Assembly: GCF_010894455.1 (NCBI RefSeq)
Contig: NZ_JAAIXY010000018.1
Span: 1 to 64,000, forward strand
DNA from: Myxococcus eversor
GTDB lineage: Bacteria; Myxococcota; Myxococcia; Myxococcales; Myxococcaceae
Length of the DNA stretch: 64,000 bases
Reading direction: 5' to 3'
Below, in pieces: positions 43,383 to 52,410 of the stretch (within the stretch, counting starts at the first letter, position 1; each line of letters opens with the position of its first letter). Made by a program: the position numbers and the translations under genes. Under the pieces are notes generated by a model, which saw nothing but the letters and a program-made list of their open reading frames with translations, was not told the origin of the DNA and made no database searches.

Positions 43383-43916
43383 TTAACCGTTCGCTGCTTG
43401 GGCGGCGGCGGCCAGGGCCTTCGAAGCGGCGCGGCCACGGGGCAGCTTGATGTCCTCCACGCTGTTCGCGGGCGCGTAGTCGACCCACGCCGACGGGCGG
43501 CGGTTGGTCTTCTCCAGCATCCGCAGCTTCTGGTAGTGCGCCGCGCAGTAGCCCTTGGTCCGGCTGGGCTTGCCGCAGTCGACGATGGCGCACTCACGCG
43601 AGCCGTCCGCCGAAGCCGACGGCTTGCGGCCACGGCGCTTGCCACCCGCCGACACCGACGCCGCCGCGCTCACCGCGCCACGCGCCGCCGCGGGAGGACG
43701 ACCGACGGCCTTGCGGCCCGGCTTCGCCGCCGCGACCTGGGCGCCGAACAGCGGCCCCACGACCTCGGCCAGCGGGGCCAGCCGCTCCGCCACGTTGCGC
43801 AGTGCATCCAGATCCGCCGTCCCGGACTCCAGGCGGGAGACCACGTCGCGCAGCGGCTTGAGCTGGACCTCGATTTCGTTACGGATCATGTCCCGAAACG
43901 CTTTATCCACGGACAT
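43383..43916 (-). CDS. Hypothetical basic protein with AT-hook-like motifs and a Cys/His motif
   Basis: A 177-residue protein starting MSVDKAFRDMIRNEIEVQLK, with an N-terminal helical part containing LKPLRDVVSRLESGTADLDA (probable coiled coil), a linker with AT-hook-like KPGRKAVGRPP and KRRGRKPSA motifs, and a compact CAIVDCGKPSRTKGYCAAHY motif that could bind one zinc ion. These features suggest a small nucleic-acid-binding protein of chromatin type. GAGGA lies eight bases before the ATG. Family unknown. Confidence 0.72.
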   Translation of the reverse strand: MSVDKAFRDMIRNEIEVQLKPLRDVVSRLESGTADLDALRNVAERLAPLAEVVGPLFGAQVAAAKPGRKAVGRPPAAARGAVSAAASVSAGGKRRGRKPSASADGSRECAIVDCGKPSRTKGYCAAHYQKLRMLEKTNRRPSAWVDYAPANSVEDIKLPRGRAASKALAAAAQAANG

Positions 43917-44109
43917 TCGTTCAATCCTCGTCTTGGCTAGTCTGGTTGTTGAAGGTCTGGAAGGGGGAGTTGATTTGTGATGCTGCTCATACCCATACCT
44001 TCCAATTTGGGATTTGTCTAAAGGAAGCGATAAAAGGTGTGACTGAAGGACGTATCACCCCCCCTACCGTACCGGTCGGGGCCTCATTCCAGTGGGGCGG
44101 GAACGGCGC

Positions 44110-44622
44110 TCAGCCGTCCCAGCGGAGGTCTTCCAGCAGGGGGGTGGACCCCGAGACAAAGGGCCCCGAGGCCAGGGTGCGTACTTCGTCGCGAGCCAGC
44201 ATCAGCTCCGTGCGCAGCTGTTGCTGCTCGCGCGGGTCCAACGCGGTGGTGAGTCTGGGCAACAACGCGCTCTCTTCTTCTTGGAAATGCGCGACGGTCA
44301 GATCCTCGAGCGCGTACAGCCGGGCCTGCCATTCGGGGTCGCCCGGAGACAGCTCCTCCAACTCATCCATCAGCTCGCGCATGGCCAGATGATCCTCGGC
44401 CTGCAGCCGGGCACGAGCACGCCCTTCCACCCGGGCCACCAGCGGTTGCAGACAGCGCTCCTCCAGCCAGGTGTGCAGTCGCAACAGCTCCAGCAGTTCG
44501 TGCTGAGCGCTCAGGGGCTCCTCTTCCGCGCCGGAGACGAGCCGCTCGAAGCGCTCCTCCAGCTCACGGTGCTCCTCCACGAGGATGTCGAACGGGCCTC
44601 CCATGCCCTCAACCATCTGCAT
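44110..44622 (-). CDS. Hemerythrin HHE-domain protein
   Basis: A 170-residue four-helix protein with HHE-type metal ligands: EEHRELEERF, LRLHTWLEERCLQPL, AEDHLAMRELMDE and AHFQEEESALLPRL. Family members bind a di-iron centre and sense or carry oxygen or nitric oxide. The start at 44622 is uncertain: ATG codons at 44616 and 44604 are also possible. No signal peptide. Isolated gene. Confidence 0.85.
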   Translation of the reverse strand: MQMVEGMGGPFDILVEEHRELEERFERLVSGAEEEPLSAQHELLELLRLHTWLEERCLQPLVARVEGRARARLQAEDHLAMRELMDELEELSPGDPEWQARLYALEDLTVAHFQEEESALLPRLTTALDPREQQQLRTELMLARDEVRTLASGPFVSGSTPLLEDLRWDG

Positions 44623-44925
44623 GGTTCAGCAGGCAGACAACCAAAGCTGCGCTTCACCCTCACATTATTGAAACTCAAACGACAGGTCGAGCGAACGTTC
44701 GGCGGGCTGAAACAACGACCGGCATCGTGCCTCGGCTGGCGACTGAAAGCCCATGGGGGGCGGGGGCGAAGCGTTGCCTACTCAAAGCAACCTCCGGGGT
44801 CGGCAGGGCGAGTCCCCCCAGGGACGGTGCGTGGGTTTGCGATGACCGAGGGTGCGGGAACGGGGGCCCGGCCGGCTGCTCGGGTTGGATGGCGATGGGC
44901 GGGGGCGTCTCCATCATGACTCCTC
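44623..44925. other. Intergenic spacer between hemerythrin and acyltransferase genes
   Basis: 303 bp between divergent genes, with no supported gene. An AT-richer part (44655-44700) near ATTATTGAAACTCAAACGAC could carry a promoter for the hemerythrin gene. Nothing else noticed. Confidence 0.4.
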
Positions 44926-45648
44926 GTGGAAGCTCCGCTCGCCACCGTGCGCAGGGCCGTGTTCCACCTCGCCGAGCGGGGCGCGGCGATGTCCGCGCTC
45001 TACCACCGGGCCCGACTGGTGGGCGCCGAGCATCTGCCGAGGAGCGGCCCGGTGTTGCTGGTGGGCAACCACGGCGTGTGGGGTTACGAAACGCCCGCCT
45101 TCTTCCACCTCCTGCACCAGGTCACCGGGCGTCCGGTGGTGGGATTGGCGGAGCGAGGCTTCTTCCGCATTCCGGTGGTCCGCACGGTGTTGCCCTGGCT
45201 GGGCGGTGTCGAAGGCACCCGGGACAACGCGCTGGAGGTGTTGCGCGCCGGGGCGCTGGTCGTCTGTTACCCCGGCGGCGCGCGCGAGGTCTTCAAGCGT
45301 CCGCGCGGGCGCTACCAGTTGCGGTGGGAGCATGCGCTGGGCTTCGCGCGGGTGGCCTCGCATGCGGGGGTGCCGGTGGTGCCCTTCGGGGGCTTTGGCG
45401 TGGACGACACGTTCCTCTTCCCACCGGGTGAGGCCCGGCTGGGGCTGCACCTCACGAATGGGGAGAAGTACCGCGTGCCGCTCTTGGTGGGGCTGGGGCC
45501 GCTGCCGTTTCCGGTGCGGCTCACCTTCGCGCTGGGCAGTCCCCACACCCCGCCGCCCGCGGGCGCCTCCGAGCCGCGCCTGCGCGCGTTCCGCGACAGG
45601 GTGGCCACCAGCGTGCACCGGCTGCTGGTGAGGGCCCGCCATGCTTGA
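44926..45648 (+). CDS. PlsC/LPLAT-type acyltransferase
   Basis: A 240-residue protein with the acyltransferase block NHGVWGYETPAF (NHxxxxD/E type catalytic His and acid), then PGGAREVFK in place of the EGT(R/S) box. It resembles the diacylglycerol acyltransferase group that moves an acyl chain to a glycerolipid. It starts with GTG at 44926 (no strong ribosome site) and overlaps the following hydrolase gene by 8 bp, so they act together, most likely in lipid turnover. Confidence 0.85.
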   Translation: MEAPLATVRRAVFHLAERGAAMSALYHRARLVGAEHLPRSGPVLLVGNHGVWGYETPAFFHLLHQVTGRPVVGLAERGFFRIPVVRTVLPWLGGVEGTRDNALEVLRAGALVVCYPGGAREVFKRPRGRYQLRWEHALGFARVASHAGVPVVPFGGFGVDDTFLFPPGEARLGLHLTNGEKYRVPLLVGLGPLPFPVRLTFALGSPHTPPPAGASEPRLRAFRDRVATSVHRLLVRARHA

Positions 45649-46528
45649 GACGCCGCCGCGCGCCCTCGCGCCCGCGCGCGTCCCCAGGTTGGAGGACGTC
45701 CCCGACGGCTACGCGCACCTGCGCTGTGAGGAGCGCGAGGTGAAGGGCACCTCCGTGCGGCTGTTCACCTTCCCCGACGGCGACACCGACTTGGCCCGCA
45801 CGGTGGTGTGTCTTCCGGGGCTGGGCGCCAGTGGCCGCTCCTTCGCGCCCATGGAGCCGCTGGCCGGGCGGCTGCGCCTGCTCTTGTGGACGCCGCCGTT
45901 GAGCACGCCCGCCACGCACACCCCGCTGGAGTGGAACCTGGCGGTGCTGAATCATCCCGAGGCGCGGCTGCCGGAGCGCTTCGCGCTGGTGGGGTCCTCC
46001 TACGGCAGTCTGCTGTCCATCGCCTTCGCGCTGGCGCATCCGGAGCGGGTGAAGGCGCTGGTGCTGGTGTCGCCAGTGGCCAGCGTGAGGCGGGTGAGGC
46101 GGGTGACGGTGACGCTGTCCACACTGGTGCGCACGCCGCGTCCGCTGGCGTATGTCTTCGCCCCCACGGTGGCGAGGGTGCTCGGAGGCGCGAGGCTGCC
46201 GCCCGAGGGCCGCGCGGAAATCGTGCGCGAGGCACGGCGGCTGGCCCCCGTGGAATTGCTGCGCCGGCTGCGCGACGTGCTGGCCGCGGACTTCACTTCT
46301 CGCCTCCATGAGCTTCGCGTGCCCACGCTCGTCGTTCAGGGCGGCAGGGACTTGCTGGTGCCGCCGCGCGCCGCGCGCGACGTGGCCGAACACATCCCAG
46401 GTGCCCGGCTGGAGCTGCTGCGCGATGCCAGCCACCTGCCGTACATGAGCCATCCAGAAGCCTTCAACGCGGCGGTCGGCGCGTTCCTCCGGGAGTACGT
46501 CGAGGACGCTTCGGGACTCACGCCATGA
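45641..46528 (+). CDS. Alpha/beta hydrolase
   Basis: A 295-residue enzyme with the alpha/beta-hydrolase pattern: oxyanion region VVCLPGLGASGRSFAPM, nucleophile elbow GSSYGSLLSIAFAL (Ser), an acid in VVQGGRDLLVPP, and His in DASHLPYMSHPE. Substrate unknown. ATG at 45641 overlaps the acyltransferase stop by 8 bp. The pairing of a transferase with a hydrolase suggests an acyl-lipid exchange system. Confidence 0.88.
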   Translation: MLETPPRALAPARVPRLEDVPDGYAHLRCEEREVKGTSVRLFTFPDGDTDLARTVVCLPGLGASGRSFAPMEPLAGRLRLLLWTPPLSTPATHTPLEWNLAVLNHPEARLPERFALVGSSYGSLLSIAFALAHPERVKALVLVSPVASVRRVRRVTVTLSTLVRTPRPLAYVFAPTVARVLGGARLPPEGRAEIVREARRLAPVELLRRLRDVLAADFTSRLHELRVPTLVVQGGRDLLVPPRAARDVAEHIPGARLELLRDASHLPYMSHPEAFNAAVGAFLREYVEDASGLTP

Positions 46529-46941
46529 GCGCTGCCACCGCACGACGCTCAAGCTCCACCTGACTGTCGCTGTCGCGGCAGAAGGAATCACTGGAGGTGG
46601 TGAAGCGAGAGGCCGGGCATCGCCTTTCCAGACAACGCAGACGTGGACGCCCGCTTCGCGCGGTGCATGAAGGTGCTGCTCGACAGCGGCGTGTATCACC
46701 GCACCGCCGCGCACGATGAGCGGATGAGCTCGTCGCGCGCCACCTCGTGCGGTGAGTCGCGACCCTGGCGCGCCGGGCGACGTGAGCGTGGGTGAATGGA
46801 CAAACGTCCCGTCCGCGAGTCCCGAGCGCTCAGGATTCCCCAGCGGCGCGCGTCTTTCCCTCTCAAGAATACCGAGTCGGCCCGCGTGTCCCGCGCGAGG
46901 CCAGACCGACCGGGCGGCGCTGTCGCTCGGAGGGGGAACCC
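46529..46941. other. Spacer with a possible short coding remnant
   Basis: No intact gene. On the plus strand about 46615-46796 reads GIAFPDNADVDARFARCMKV then LLDSGVYHRTAAHDER before a stop; LLDSGVY is reminiscent of a PLP-aminotransferase end but too short to name. It may be the decayed tail of a lost gene. Confidence 0.3.
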
Positions 46942-47822
46942 ATGTCCATGCTGCCCATTCACCGCGGACTCCGGGTGTGCGCTCGGACCGTGGCGCTCAT
47001 CCTCATGTCGACGAATCTCGCGTGCCCCTCCGCGGGCACGAGCGGCGCGAATCGCCCCGAAACGCACGAGCCCTTCGAGCACGAGGAAGCCCGTCGTCAG
47101 GAAGCGCGCCAGGTGGCCCGGCAGGTGGCGGTGCTGGCCGGGAGCGTGCGTGACGTCGACTCGCGGCTGGAGCTCACTTTCTGGGCGGAGCGCGGGGCCC
47201 TCACGCTGGTGGGCTACCAGTCGCTGGAGCGCGGCGGACGGGCCGGACGCACCGTCGACCGCGACGACCTGCAGCGAACAGTCGCCCGCGCGCTGATGTC
47301 CACCACCCATCACTCCGGGGGCGAAGTCGTCCTGCGGATGCGGCGCGAGCCGGCCTCGTGGGCCCTGGAACCGGGCGCGTCCTTCTCCAGCGAGCGGCCT
47401 CTCCAGGCCCGTCAGGTCGCCGGACGACGCGAGGACGCGACGCCCGCGAGCCGTCCGCGCTGGCGACGGACCTGCGGCGACTGCTCGAGCCGGTGCGCGT
47501 GCCCGCGGACGGCACCGTCTGGGCGAACGTGTCCGTGCACCTGCGCGACGGCCGCGTGGTGGGCTGGGAGCTGGAGGACTGGCGCGTGGTGCGGGCAGGC
47601 CGGGGGAACAAGACGCCCAGGCCGGTGTCACGCCGGGTCGTCGAGGAGGCCACGTCCGTCGTGCGGCTCTACGCGCCGGGCACCGGCTCGCGCTCGCTGC
47701 ACCTGGGCCTGCGCCTCATCCACGAGGGGAACGCACCGTCCGCGGAGGGCTGGGTGGAGGAGACCCGGATGCTGCCGCTGTCGCGTCCGAGCGGGGGCGT
47801 CAGCCGCCTCACCCTGCCCTGA
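46942..47822 (+). pseudogene. Frameshifted exported protein gene
   Basis: ATG 46942 follows GGAGG and opens a signal-like N-terminus (RTVALILMSTNLACP, possible lipobox). The first frame codes a plausible protein as far as about 47440 (LELTFWAERGALTLVGYQSL, EEVVLRMRREPASWALEPGA-type sequence), then becomes Cys/Arg nonsense. The sensible continuation is in the frame one base back: SALATDLRRLLEPVRVPADG, WANVSVHLRDGRVVGWELED, ending RPSGGVSRLTLP at 47822. A single-base deletion near 47440-47460, in a GC-rich run, explains this; it could be a true lesion or a sequence error. The family is unknown. Confidence 0.7.
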
Positions 47823-47881
47823 CGACGAAGCTCCGGCGCGCGGCGGACACACGGCCCGCCGCGCGCCAGGACAAACAGACT

Positions 47882-48436
47882 CTAGAAGTAACCGCCCACC
47901 GTGGTGCCCACGCTGAACGTCACATCCACGTCGTCACCCAGGCCAATGGCCAGGCGAGGACCGGCGCCCACGAAGAAGTGGGACGTCACGTGGTACAGCA
48001 CGGGCGCGTAGCCCTCCAGGATGACGGTGGAAGCCGAACCGGTGCCGTCGGGCAGCGACAGGATGTTGTCGCCGACGAACAGCGTGACGATGGCCTTGGG
48101 CCAGAACGACAGCTTCTCCGAGAACGGGATGTTGTAGCCCACGCGCGCGTTGATGCCGAACGCCGCCAGCGAGTCCCCTTCACCAAACAGCACGGACAGG
48201 TTGATGCCACTTCCGATGGAGAGGTTCTCCTTCAGGAAGTAGTCCACGCTCGGCGCCAGCCTGAAGAAGCCGTACCCCGCGCCCTCCGTCGTGTAGCCCA
48301 GGTCCGCCGACGCATCCGAGCTGACGACAATCTGCCCGACGCTGCCAAAAGCCCCACCCGTCGACTGCGCGAAAGCAGTCGTCGACACCATCAACCCGGC
48401 CGCTACGGCCATGGCCTGCCACTGATTTGCCTTCAT
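47882..48436 (-). CDS. Outer-membrane beta-barrel-type protein
   Basis: A 184-residue protein with a cleaved signal (MAVAAGLMVSTTAFAQ) and then alternating amphipathic strands with Gly/aromatic turns (GYGFFRLAPSVDYFLKENLS, INARVGYNIPF, VGAGPRLAIGLGDD), ending in the aromatic YF expected of an outer-membrane barrel. About eight strands fit. GGAGGG lies seven bases upstream of the ATG. Function unknown; perhaps OmpW/OmpA-like. Confidence 0.8.
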   Translation of the reverse strand: MKANQWQAMAVAAGLMVSTTAFAQSTGGAFGSVGQIVVSSDASADLGYTTEGAGYGFFRLAPSVDYFLKENLSIGSGINLSVLFGEGDSLAAFGINARVGYNIPFSEKLSFWPKAIVTLFVGDNILSLPDGTGSASTVILEGYAPVLYHVTSHFFVGAGPRLAIGLGDDVDVTFSVGTTVGGYF

Positions 48437-49033
48437 GAAGCGTCCCTCCGTTGCGTGTGCCCGCGGTCATTCCCGGGCGCTCGGCGGCCTCTTCTAGTCA
48501 ATGGAGGCGGGCGCGCATCCTTTTTTCGTCTCCCCTGTGTCCTCTACCGCATGAGCGCAACTTGAGAATTCTCGCCTCGAGCCGGCGCGTCACACGGGTT
48601 CTCATCACCCGAAGACGCCGCGCGTGAGACATCGCTGAGACATGGACGGAAGGCCCCGACGCGGGCACGCGGGAGGCCTCGCGCGAGCCAGGGCTCACGG
48701 ACGGGAGGGGCGGCCGGGGTGGAGGGGTCGAGTTCCCGGCCGGCCCTCCCATGCGCGAGGTACCGTGCCCCGAGCGGCCCTGAACCGCTCGGAAGGAGCG
48801 CACGGTACGAGGACACCGGTAGCAAGCCTCACGCCAAACGAACTCCCGGTGAAATCAATCCCTTGTCAGCCGGAAAGCCCCGGAATGCCCTCCTGAGCGT
48901 CCGAAGTCGGGACGCGCACGTCCCAGAAGCGAACAGACTGGCAATGATTCGCATATCCTCATGTTGCCGTCTGTCCGTAGGATTCCAGCGAATCCCCTCA
49001 TGCGGCGCCCCACGGAAGGATGGATGGGAGGAC
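48437..49033. other. Long intergenic spacer upstream of the Memo-family gene
   Basis: 597 bp between divergent genes with no supported coding region: the frames that cross it have no ribosome site and unlikely composition. The promoters of both neighbours lie here. A TGGCA...TTCGC string near 48943 resembles a sigma54 promoter but its spacing is one base short. Confidence 0.4.
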
Positions 49034-49885
49034 ATGCCTCGTGTGCGTGCGCCCGCGGTGGCGGGCTCCTTCTACCCCTCCAGTCCCACCACGCTGGCCA
49101 CGCAGGTGGACGCGTGGTTGGAGCAGGCCCGGGGGCCAGAGGGAGGGGTTGTCTCCGCGCTCATCGTTCCCCATGCCGGTTATGTCTATTCAGGGGCGGT
49201 GGCGGCGGCGGCATACGCCGCGCTGGGGGCCCGGCGCGCGGAGCGCACGCGCGTGTTGCTCCTGGGGCCGTGTCACTTCCACTCGCTTCGAGGGCTGGCG
49301 TATCCGGCCGTTGACCTGCTGTGCACGCCGCTGGGTGACGTGCGGCTGGACGCGGACCTGTTGCGCCGGGCGACGGAGCTGGCACAGGTGAGTGCCTCCA
49401 CGGAGGCGCATGAGTCGGAGCACTCGCTGGAGGTGCAGCTCCCGTTCCTCCAGCGGGCGATGGAGCACTTCACTGTCTTGCCGCTGGTGGTGGGCCGCGC
49501 GGACGAGGAGGCGGTGGCCCAGGTGCTGGAGGCGCTGTGGGACGAGGACGTGCTGCTCGTGGTGAGCTCGGACCTGTCGCACTACCTGCCCTATGAGGAG
49601 GCGCGGCGCGCGGACCAGGAGACGGTGACACGGGTGCTGGCGTTGGAGGGGCCGCTGGATGCGGGCAGCGCGTGTTGCACGGAGGCCATCAACGGCTTGC
49701 TGCGCGTGGCGAAGCGGCGGGGGCTGCGGCCCAGGCTGGTGGGGTTGCGCAACTCCGGGGACCTGGCCGGAGCGCGCGCCGAGGTCATCGGGTACGGCGC
49801 CTTCGTCTTCGAGTCGCCCGCGCGGGGCACGTCCCGGGAGTGCTCAGTCGTCCCAGGAGAGGGAGTACTCGCTGTCGAGCAATGA
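49034..49885 (+). CDS. amrB: Memo-family protein (AmrB-like)
   Basis: A 283-residue protein with MEMO/AmrB hallmarks: MPRVRAPAVAGSFYPSSPTT at the start, VPHAGYVYSGAVAA (metal His), LLGPCHFHSL, HESEHSLEVQLPFLQ (metal His), and SSDLSHYLPYEEAR. The family is structurally related to nonhaem-iron dioxygenases and often lies beside AmmeMemoRadiSam genes; here it is alone. ATG 49034 has GGAGG three bases away. The last 42 bp overlap the end of the DUF2378 gene on the other strand. Confidence 0.88.
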   Translation: MPRVRAPAVAGSFYPSSPTTLATQVDAWLEQARGPEGGVVSALIVPHAGYVYSGAVAAAAYAALGARRAERTRVLLLGPCHFHSLRGLAYPAVDLLCTPLGDVRLDADLLRRATELAQVSASTEAHESEHSLEVQLPFLQRAMEHFTVLPLVVGRADEEAVAQVLEALWDEDVLLVVSSDLSHYLPYEEARRADQETVTRVLALEGPLDAGSACCTEAINGLLRVAKRRGLRPRLVGLRNSGDLAGARAEVIGYGAFVFESPARGTSRECSVVPGEGVLAVEQ

Positions 49886-50458
49886 CGTCTGACGGCCCTC
49901 GACGCGGATGTCCTGGGCGCCGACGGCCTGGAGGGCACCTTCGAGCATGCCTTCGTTGTAGGCGACGGGGGTGAAGATGCGGCGCATGTGGATGCGGCCG
50001 GCGCGGCTGGCGGTCCATTCGACTTGCAGCTCGCCGAAGTCGATGGCCATGCGGTAGGCCTCCGGGAGCATGTTGACGAGCTGCTTCGGGTCTCCGCCGA
50101 CTTGCTGACGGACCTCGGTGCCGAACATGGAGCGGACGAAGGCGAGCGTGCCCTGGACGCCAATCTGGCGCATGGCCTCCTCGACGCCGCCGAGCTGGGG
50201 CGCGAGCAGGTTGGCGGCGGCGAAGAACAGCCGCATGAAGGGCGGGACGGGATAGAGCTCGGTGGGGTCGAGGTCGGCGGGGAAGTCACCGGCGTCGACG
50301 ATGTGCTTCACGGCCTGCTCACCGCCCAGGAAGCGCACGGTGTCGAGCACGGCGGCGAAGTGCATGCCGCGAATGTGCTCGGAGGACTGAACGAGGGCGA
50401 GCCGTGAATCCAGCTCCCGCTGCACTGCCTCAGGCGTGTTCCACGTCCCGCGTTCCAT
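49844..50458 (-). CDS. DUF2378 (TIGR02265) myxobacterial paralogous family protein
   Basis: A 204-residue soluble protein typical of the large Myxococcus-specific TIGR02265 family: IRGMHFAAVLDTVRFLGGEQ, YPVPPFMRLFFAAANLLAPQ, and an LPEAYRMAIDFGELQVEW end block. The function of the family is not known. ATG 50458 has GGAGGT six bases upstream. It overlaps the Memo gene end by 42 bp and is divergent from the JAMM-like lipoprotein gene. Confidence 0.9.
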   Translation of the reverse strand: MERGTWNTPEAVQRELDSRLALVQSSEHIRGMHFAAVLDTVRFLGGEQAVKHIVDAGDFPADLDPTELYPVPPFMRLFFAAANLLAPQLGGVEEAMRQIGVQGTLAFVRSMFGTEVRQQVGGDPKQLVNMLPEAYRMAIDFGELQVEWTASRAGRIHMRRIFTPVAYNEGMLEGALQAVGAQDIRVEGRQTSLLDSEYSLSWDD

Positions 50459-50590
50459 GAGCCGACCTCCACCGCGAAAAAGCGCGCAATGCTCGCACAG
50501 CTTCCTCTCGCGCGCGAACTCCTGGAGGGTCAGCATCACCCTGGCGCGTTCCAATCCTGGGAACGCAGCCAATGCACTACGTTGAGTGAA

Positions 50591-51397
50591 ATGACGACCT
50601 CGCGCACGCCAGGGCTGTCTCGGCTCCGCGCATTGACTCGGCCAGTCTGGCTCGGGCTGGCCCTCGCCATCTCTTGCACGAGCGCTCGACGCTACTACCT
50701 TCCTTCTGAGCTACCCGTGCTGGACGGCGACACCTTCCTGGCCGTGGCACCCGGCCCGTGGCCGGAGGTTCCCGTCGTGCTCGACGCCTCGGCGACCGTC
50801 CCGGATGACCTGGTCCTTCCAACGCTCCAGGCACTGATGGCACTACCTGGTGCGATGGATGCCTGCGACGCCCAGACAGGACGTCCCCGCCCCGATGCCA
50901 CCGAGTACTGCGCCGCCATCTACCGCACGCCCGACGACTGGCGCGTGTCCTGGCCCATTCGCGATATGGCGACCTCGACCCGTGCGTGCAGACCTCCCTT
51001 TGGTGGCGTGGATGACGTGGACTTCGGAAGGGACCTGCCCATCTTCGGCTATGCCCACAACCATCCCTGCGGAGCGGAGGTCAGCGCCAAGGACCTCGTC
51101 GTGTGGCCCCTGGCGAAATCGGGAGAGGGCCTCTGGGTGATGATGGCCTATGCGACGACGCCGAGCGGCCGACTGGCCCGGAATGCGAAGGGACAACCCG
51201 TTTCGACCTGGGGATGGCTCGCCACGGGCCATCGAAGCGCTCCCCGCTTCTACAAGTGGAACCCAGCGGGTGAGGTCTTTCTCTGGGACGCGACCCAGAA
51301 GCACTGGAGCTTCCAGGCCACTTGTCGGCCGCGCCCTTCCAGCGCCATCAGGCCCCACGGCGCTCCTCCGGATTGCTCTTCCGCGGTGTCACCCTAG
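50591..51397 (+). CDS. Lipoprotein with a JAMM-like metal motif
   Basis: A 268-residue protein with a lipoprotein signal (LTRPVWLGLALAISC). In the middle lies GYAHNHPCGAEVSAKDL: His-x-His-Pro followed by Ser-x-x-Asp, as in the JAMM/MPN metallopeptidase motif of RadC and related proteins, but with six rather than seven residues between His and Ser. A preceding Glu that would complete the site was not identified with confidence. It is therefore a candidate zinc hydrolase outside the cytoplasm, or a relic. Followed 72 bp later by another exported protein on the same strand. Confidence 0.72.
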   Translation: MTTSRTPGLSRLRALTRPVWLGLALAISCTSARRYYLPSELPVLDGDTFLAVAPGPWPEVPVVLDASATVPDDLVLPTLQALMALPGAMDACDAQTGRPRPDATEYCAAIYRTPDDWRVSWPIRDMATSTRACRPPFGGVDDVDFGRDLPIFGYAHNHPCGAEVSAKDLVVWPLAKSGEGLWVMMAYATTPSGRLARNAKGQPVSTWGWLATGHRSAPRFYKWNPAGEVFLWDATQKHWSFQATCRPRPSSAIRPHGAPPDCSSAVSP

Positions 51398-51469
51398 GCT
51401 GCTCGACGCCACGCCCATGCGACCTCGCACCACGTCACGCCGTCCTGATGCACGTTCTCCAGGTGCCAC

Positions 51470-51946
51470 ATGCTGAGACTGAATCCCCTGCTCCTGCTGG
51501 TCTCCCTGCTGACGGATGGCGGCGCTCCTCCGCTCACGTCCGACGCGGGGAGCACGGATGCGGGAGGCGAGAGACCTCGGCCCACGACGTCGACACAGGA
51601 TGCGGGGACATCACCGGCGGCCACGGGCGTACGTCCCATTCAGTGGCCGGAGGAGATTCGCCCGCTGGCCACGCTGGATGGCCCCGCGGTGCTCGCCGCG
51701 CACACCGCGCTGCAAGAAGCCATGAAGCGCTTTCCGAAACAGCACACCCAGCAGTGTGCGTTCTCGCCCCGCTCCCTGGAGCTGCGCATCGGCTTCGAGG
51801 CGGGTATCTACTTCGTTCAAGTCGAGCGACGCGTGGACAGGTGCCCTGGCTTCGGTCCTGGTGTCACGCTCGAGTTCGACTGGTTCGAGGTCTACGCCAT
51901 CTCACCCGACGGGCGGTTCCTCGAACGCGCCCCGTATCACCCCTGA
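51470..51946 (+). CDS. Exported hypothetical protein
   Basis: A 158-residue protein with a signal-like start (MLRLNPLLLLVSLLTDGGAP), a Ser/Thr/Asp-rich linker (SDAGSTDAGGERPRPTTSTQ) and a folded C-terminal half with a likely disulfide pair (Cys in QQCAFSPRS and DRCPGFGPG). No family recognised. Probably co-transcribed with the JAMM-like lipoprotein. The end overlaps the DUF3817 gene by 10 bp (convergent). Confidence 0.72.
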   Translation: MLRLNPLLLLVSLLTDGGAPPLTSDAGSTDAGGERPRPTTSTQDAGTSPAATGVRPIQWPEEIRPLATLDGPAVLAAHTALQEAMKRFPKQHTQQCAFSPRSLELRIGFEAGIYFVQVERRVDRCPGFGPGVTLEFDWFEVYAISPDGRFLERAPYHP

Positions 51947-52242
51947 GCCGGAGCGCTCTCCTTGCGCAGCTTCGCGTCGAGCAGGAAGTTGCCGAAGGGC
52001 ACCAGCGACGCGCCGAACGCCACCGCCACGCGCACGAAGGACCAGCGCAGGGCGATGGCCGCCTCCATCAACGCGAAGAGGTACAGCACGAACAACAACC
52101 CGTGCGCCATGCCCGTGAAGCGCACCGCCAGGGGCATGTCCGCCGCGTACTTCAGCGGCATCGCGATGAACAACAGACACACGAACGACAGGCCCTCCAA
52201 CAAGGCCACCGCGCGGAACCGTCCAAGGGGGGTCTTCAACAT
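51937..52242 (-). CDS. DUF3817 small membrane protein
   Basis: A 101-residue protein with three transmembrane helices: FRAVALLEGLSFVCLLFIAM, TGMAHGLLFVLYLFALMEAA and FVRVAVAFGASLVPFGNFLL. MPLKY, MAHG and VPFGNF are DUF3817 hallmarks. ATG 52242 has a good upstream GGGGGAG. The function is not known. Confidence 0.88.
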   Translation of the reverse strand: MLKTPLGRFRAVALLEGLSFVCLLFIAMPLKYAADMPLAVRFTGMAHGLLFVLYLFALMEAAIALRWSFVRVAVAFGASLVPFGNFLLDAKLRKESAPAQG

Positions 52243-52410
52243 GGCGCTCTCCCCCTCCTGTCTCCCATCCCCTGCTCCCGCCGTCCATGCGTCACTGTGA
52301 CGCACCCGGTCGCCCGCCCGCCTGGCTTCATTCCGTGTCTCCCCTCCCACTAGAATGAACCGCGTGAGGCTGGGAAAGCCCGGCACCACGAACCGAGGGG
52401 GGAGAGCACC

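Noticed and set aside
48930-48960. Sigma54-like promoter (TGGCA...TTCGC) ahead of the Memo gene
   Set aside because: The distance between the GG and GC elements is one base short of the -24/-12 requirement.
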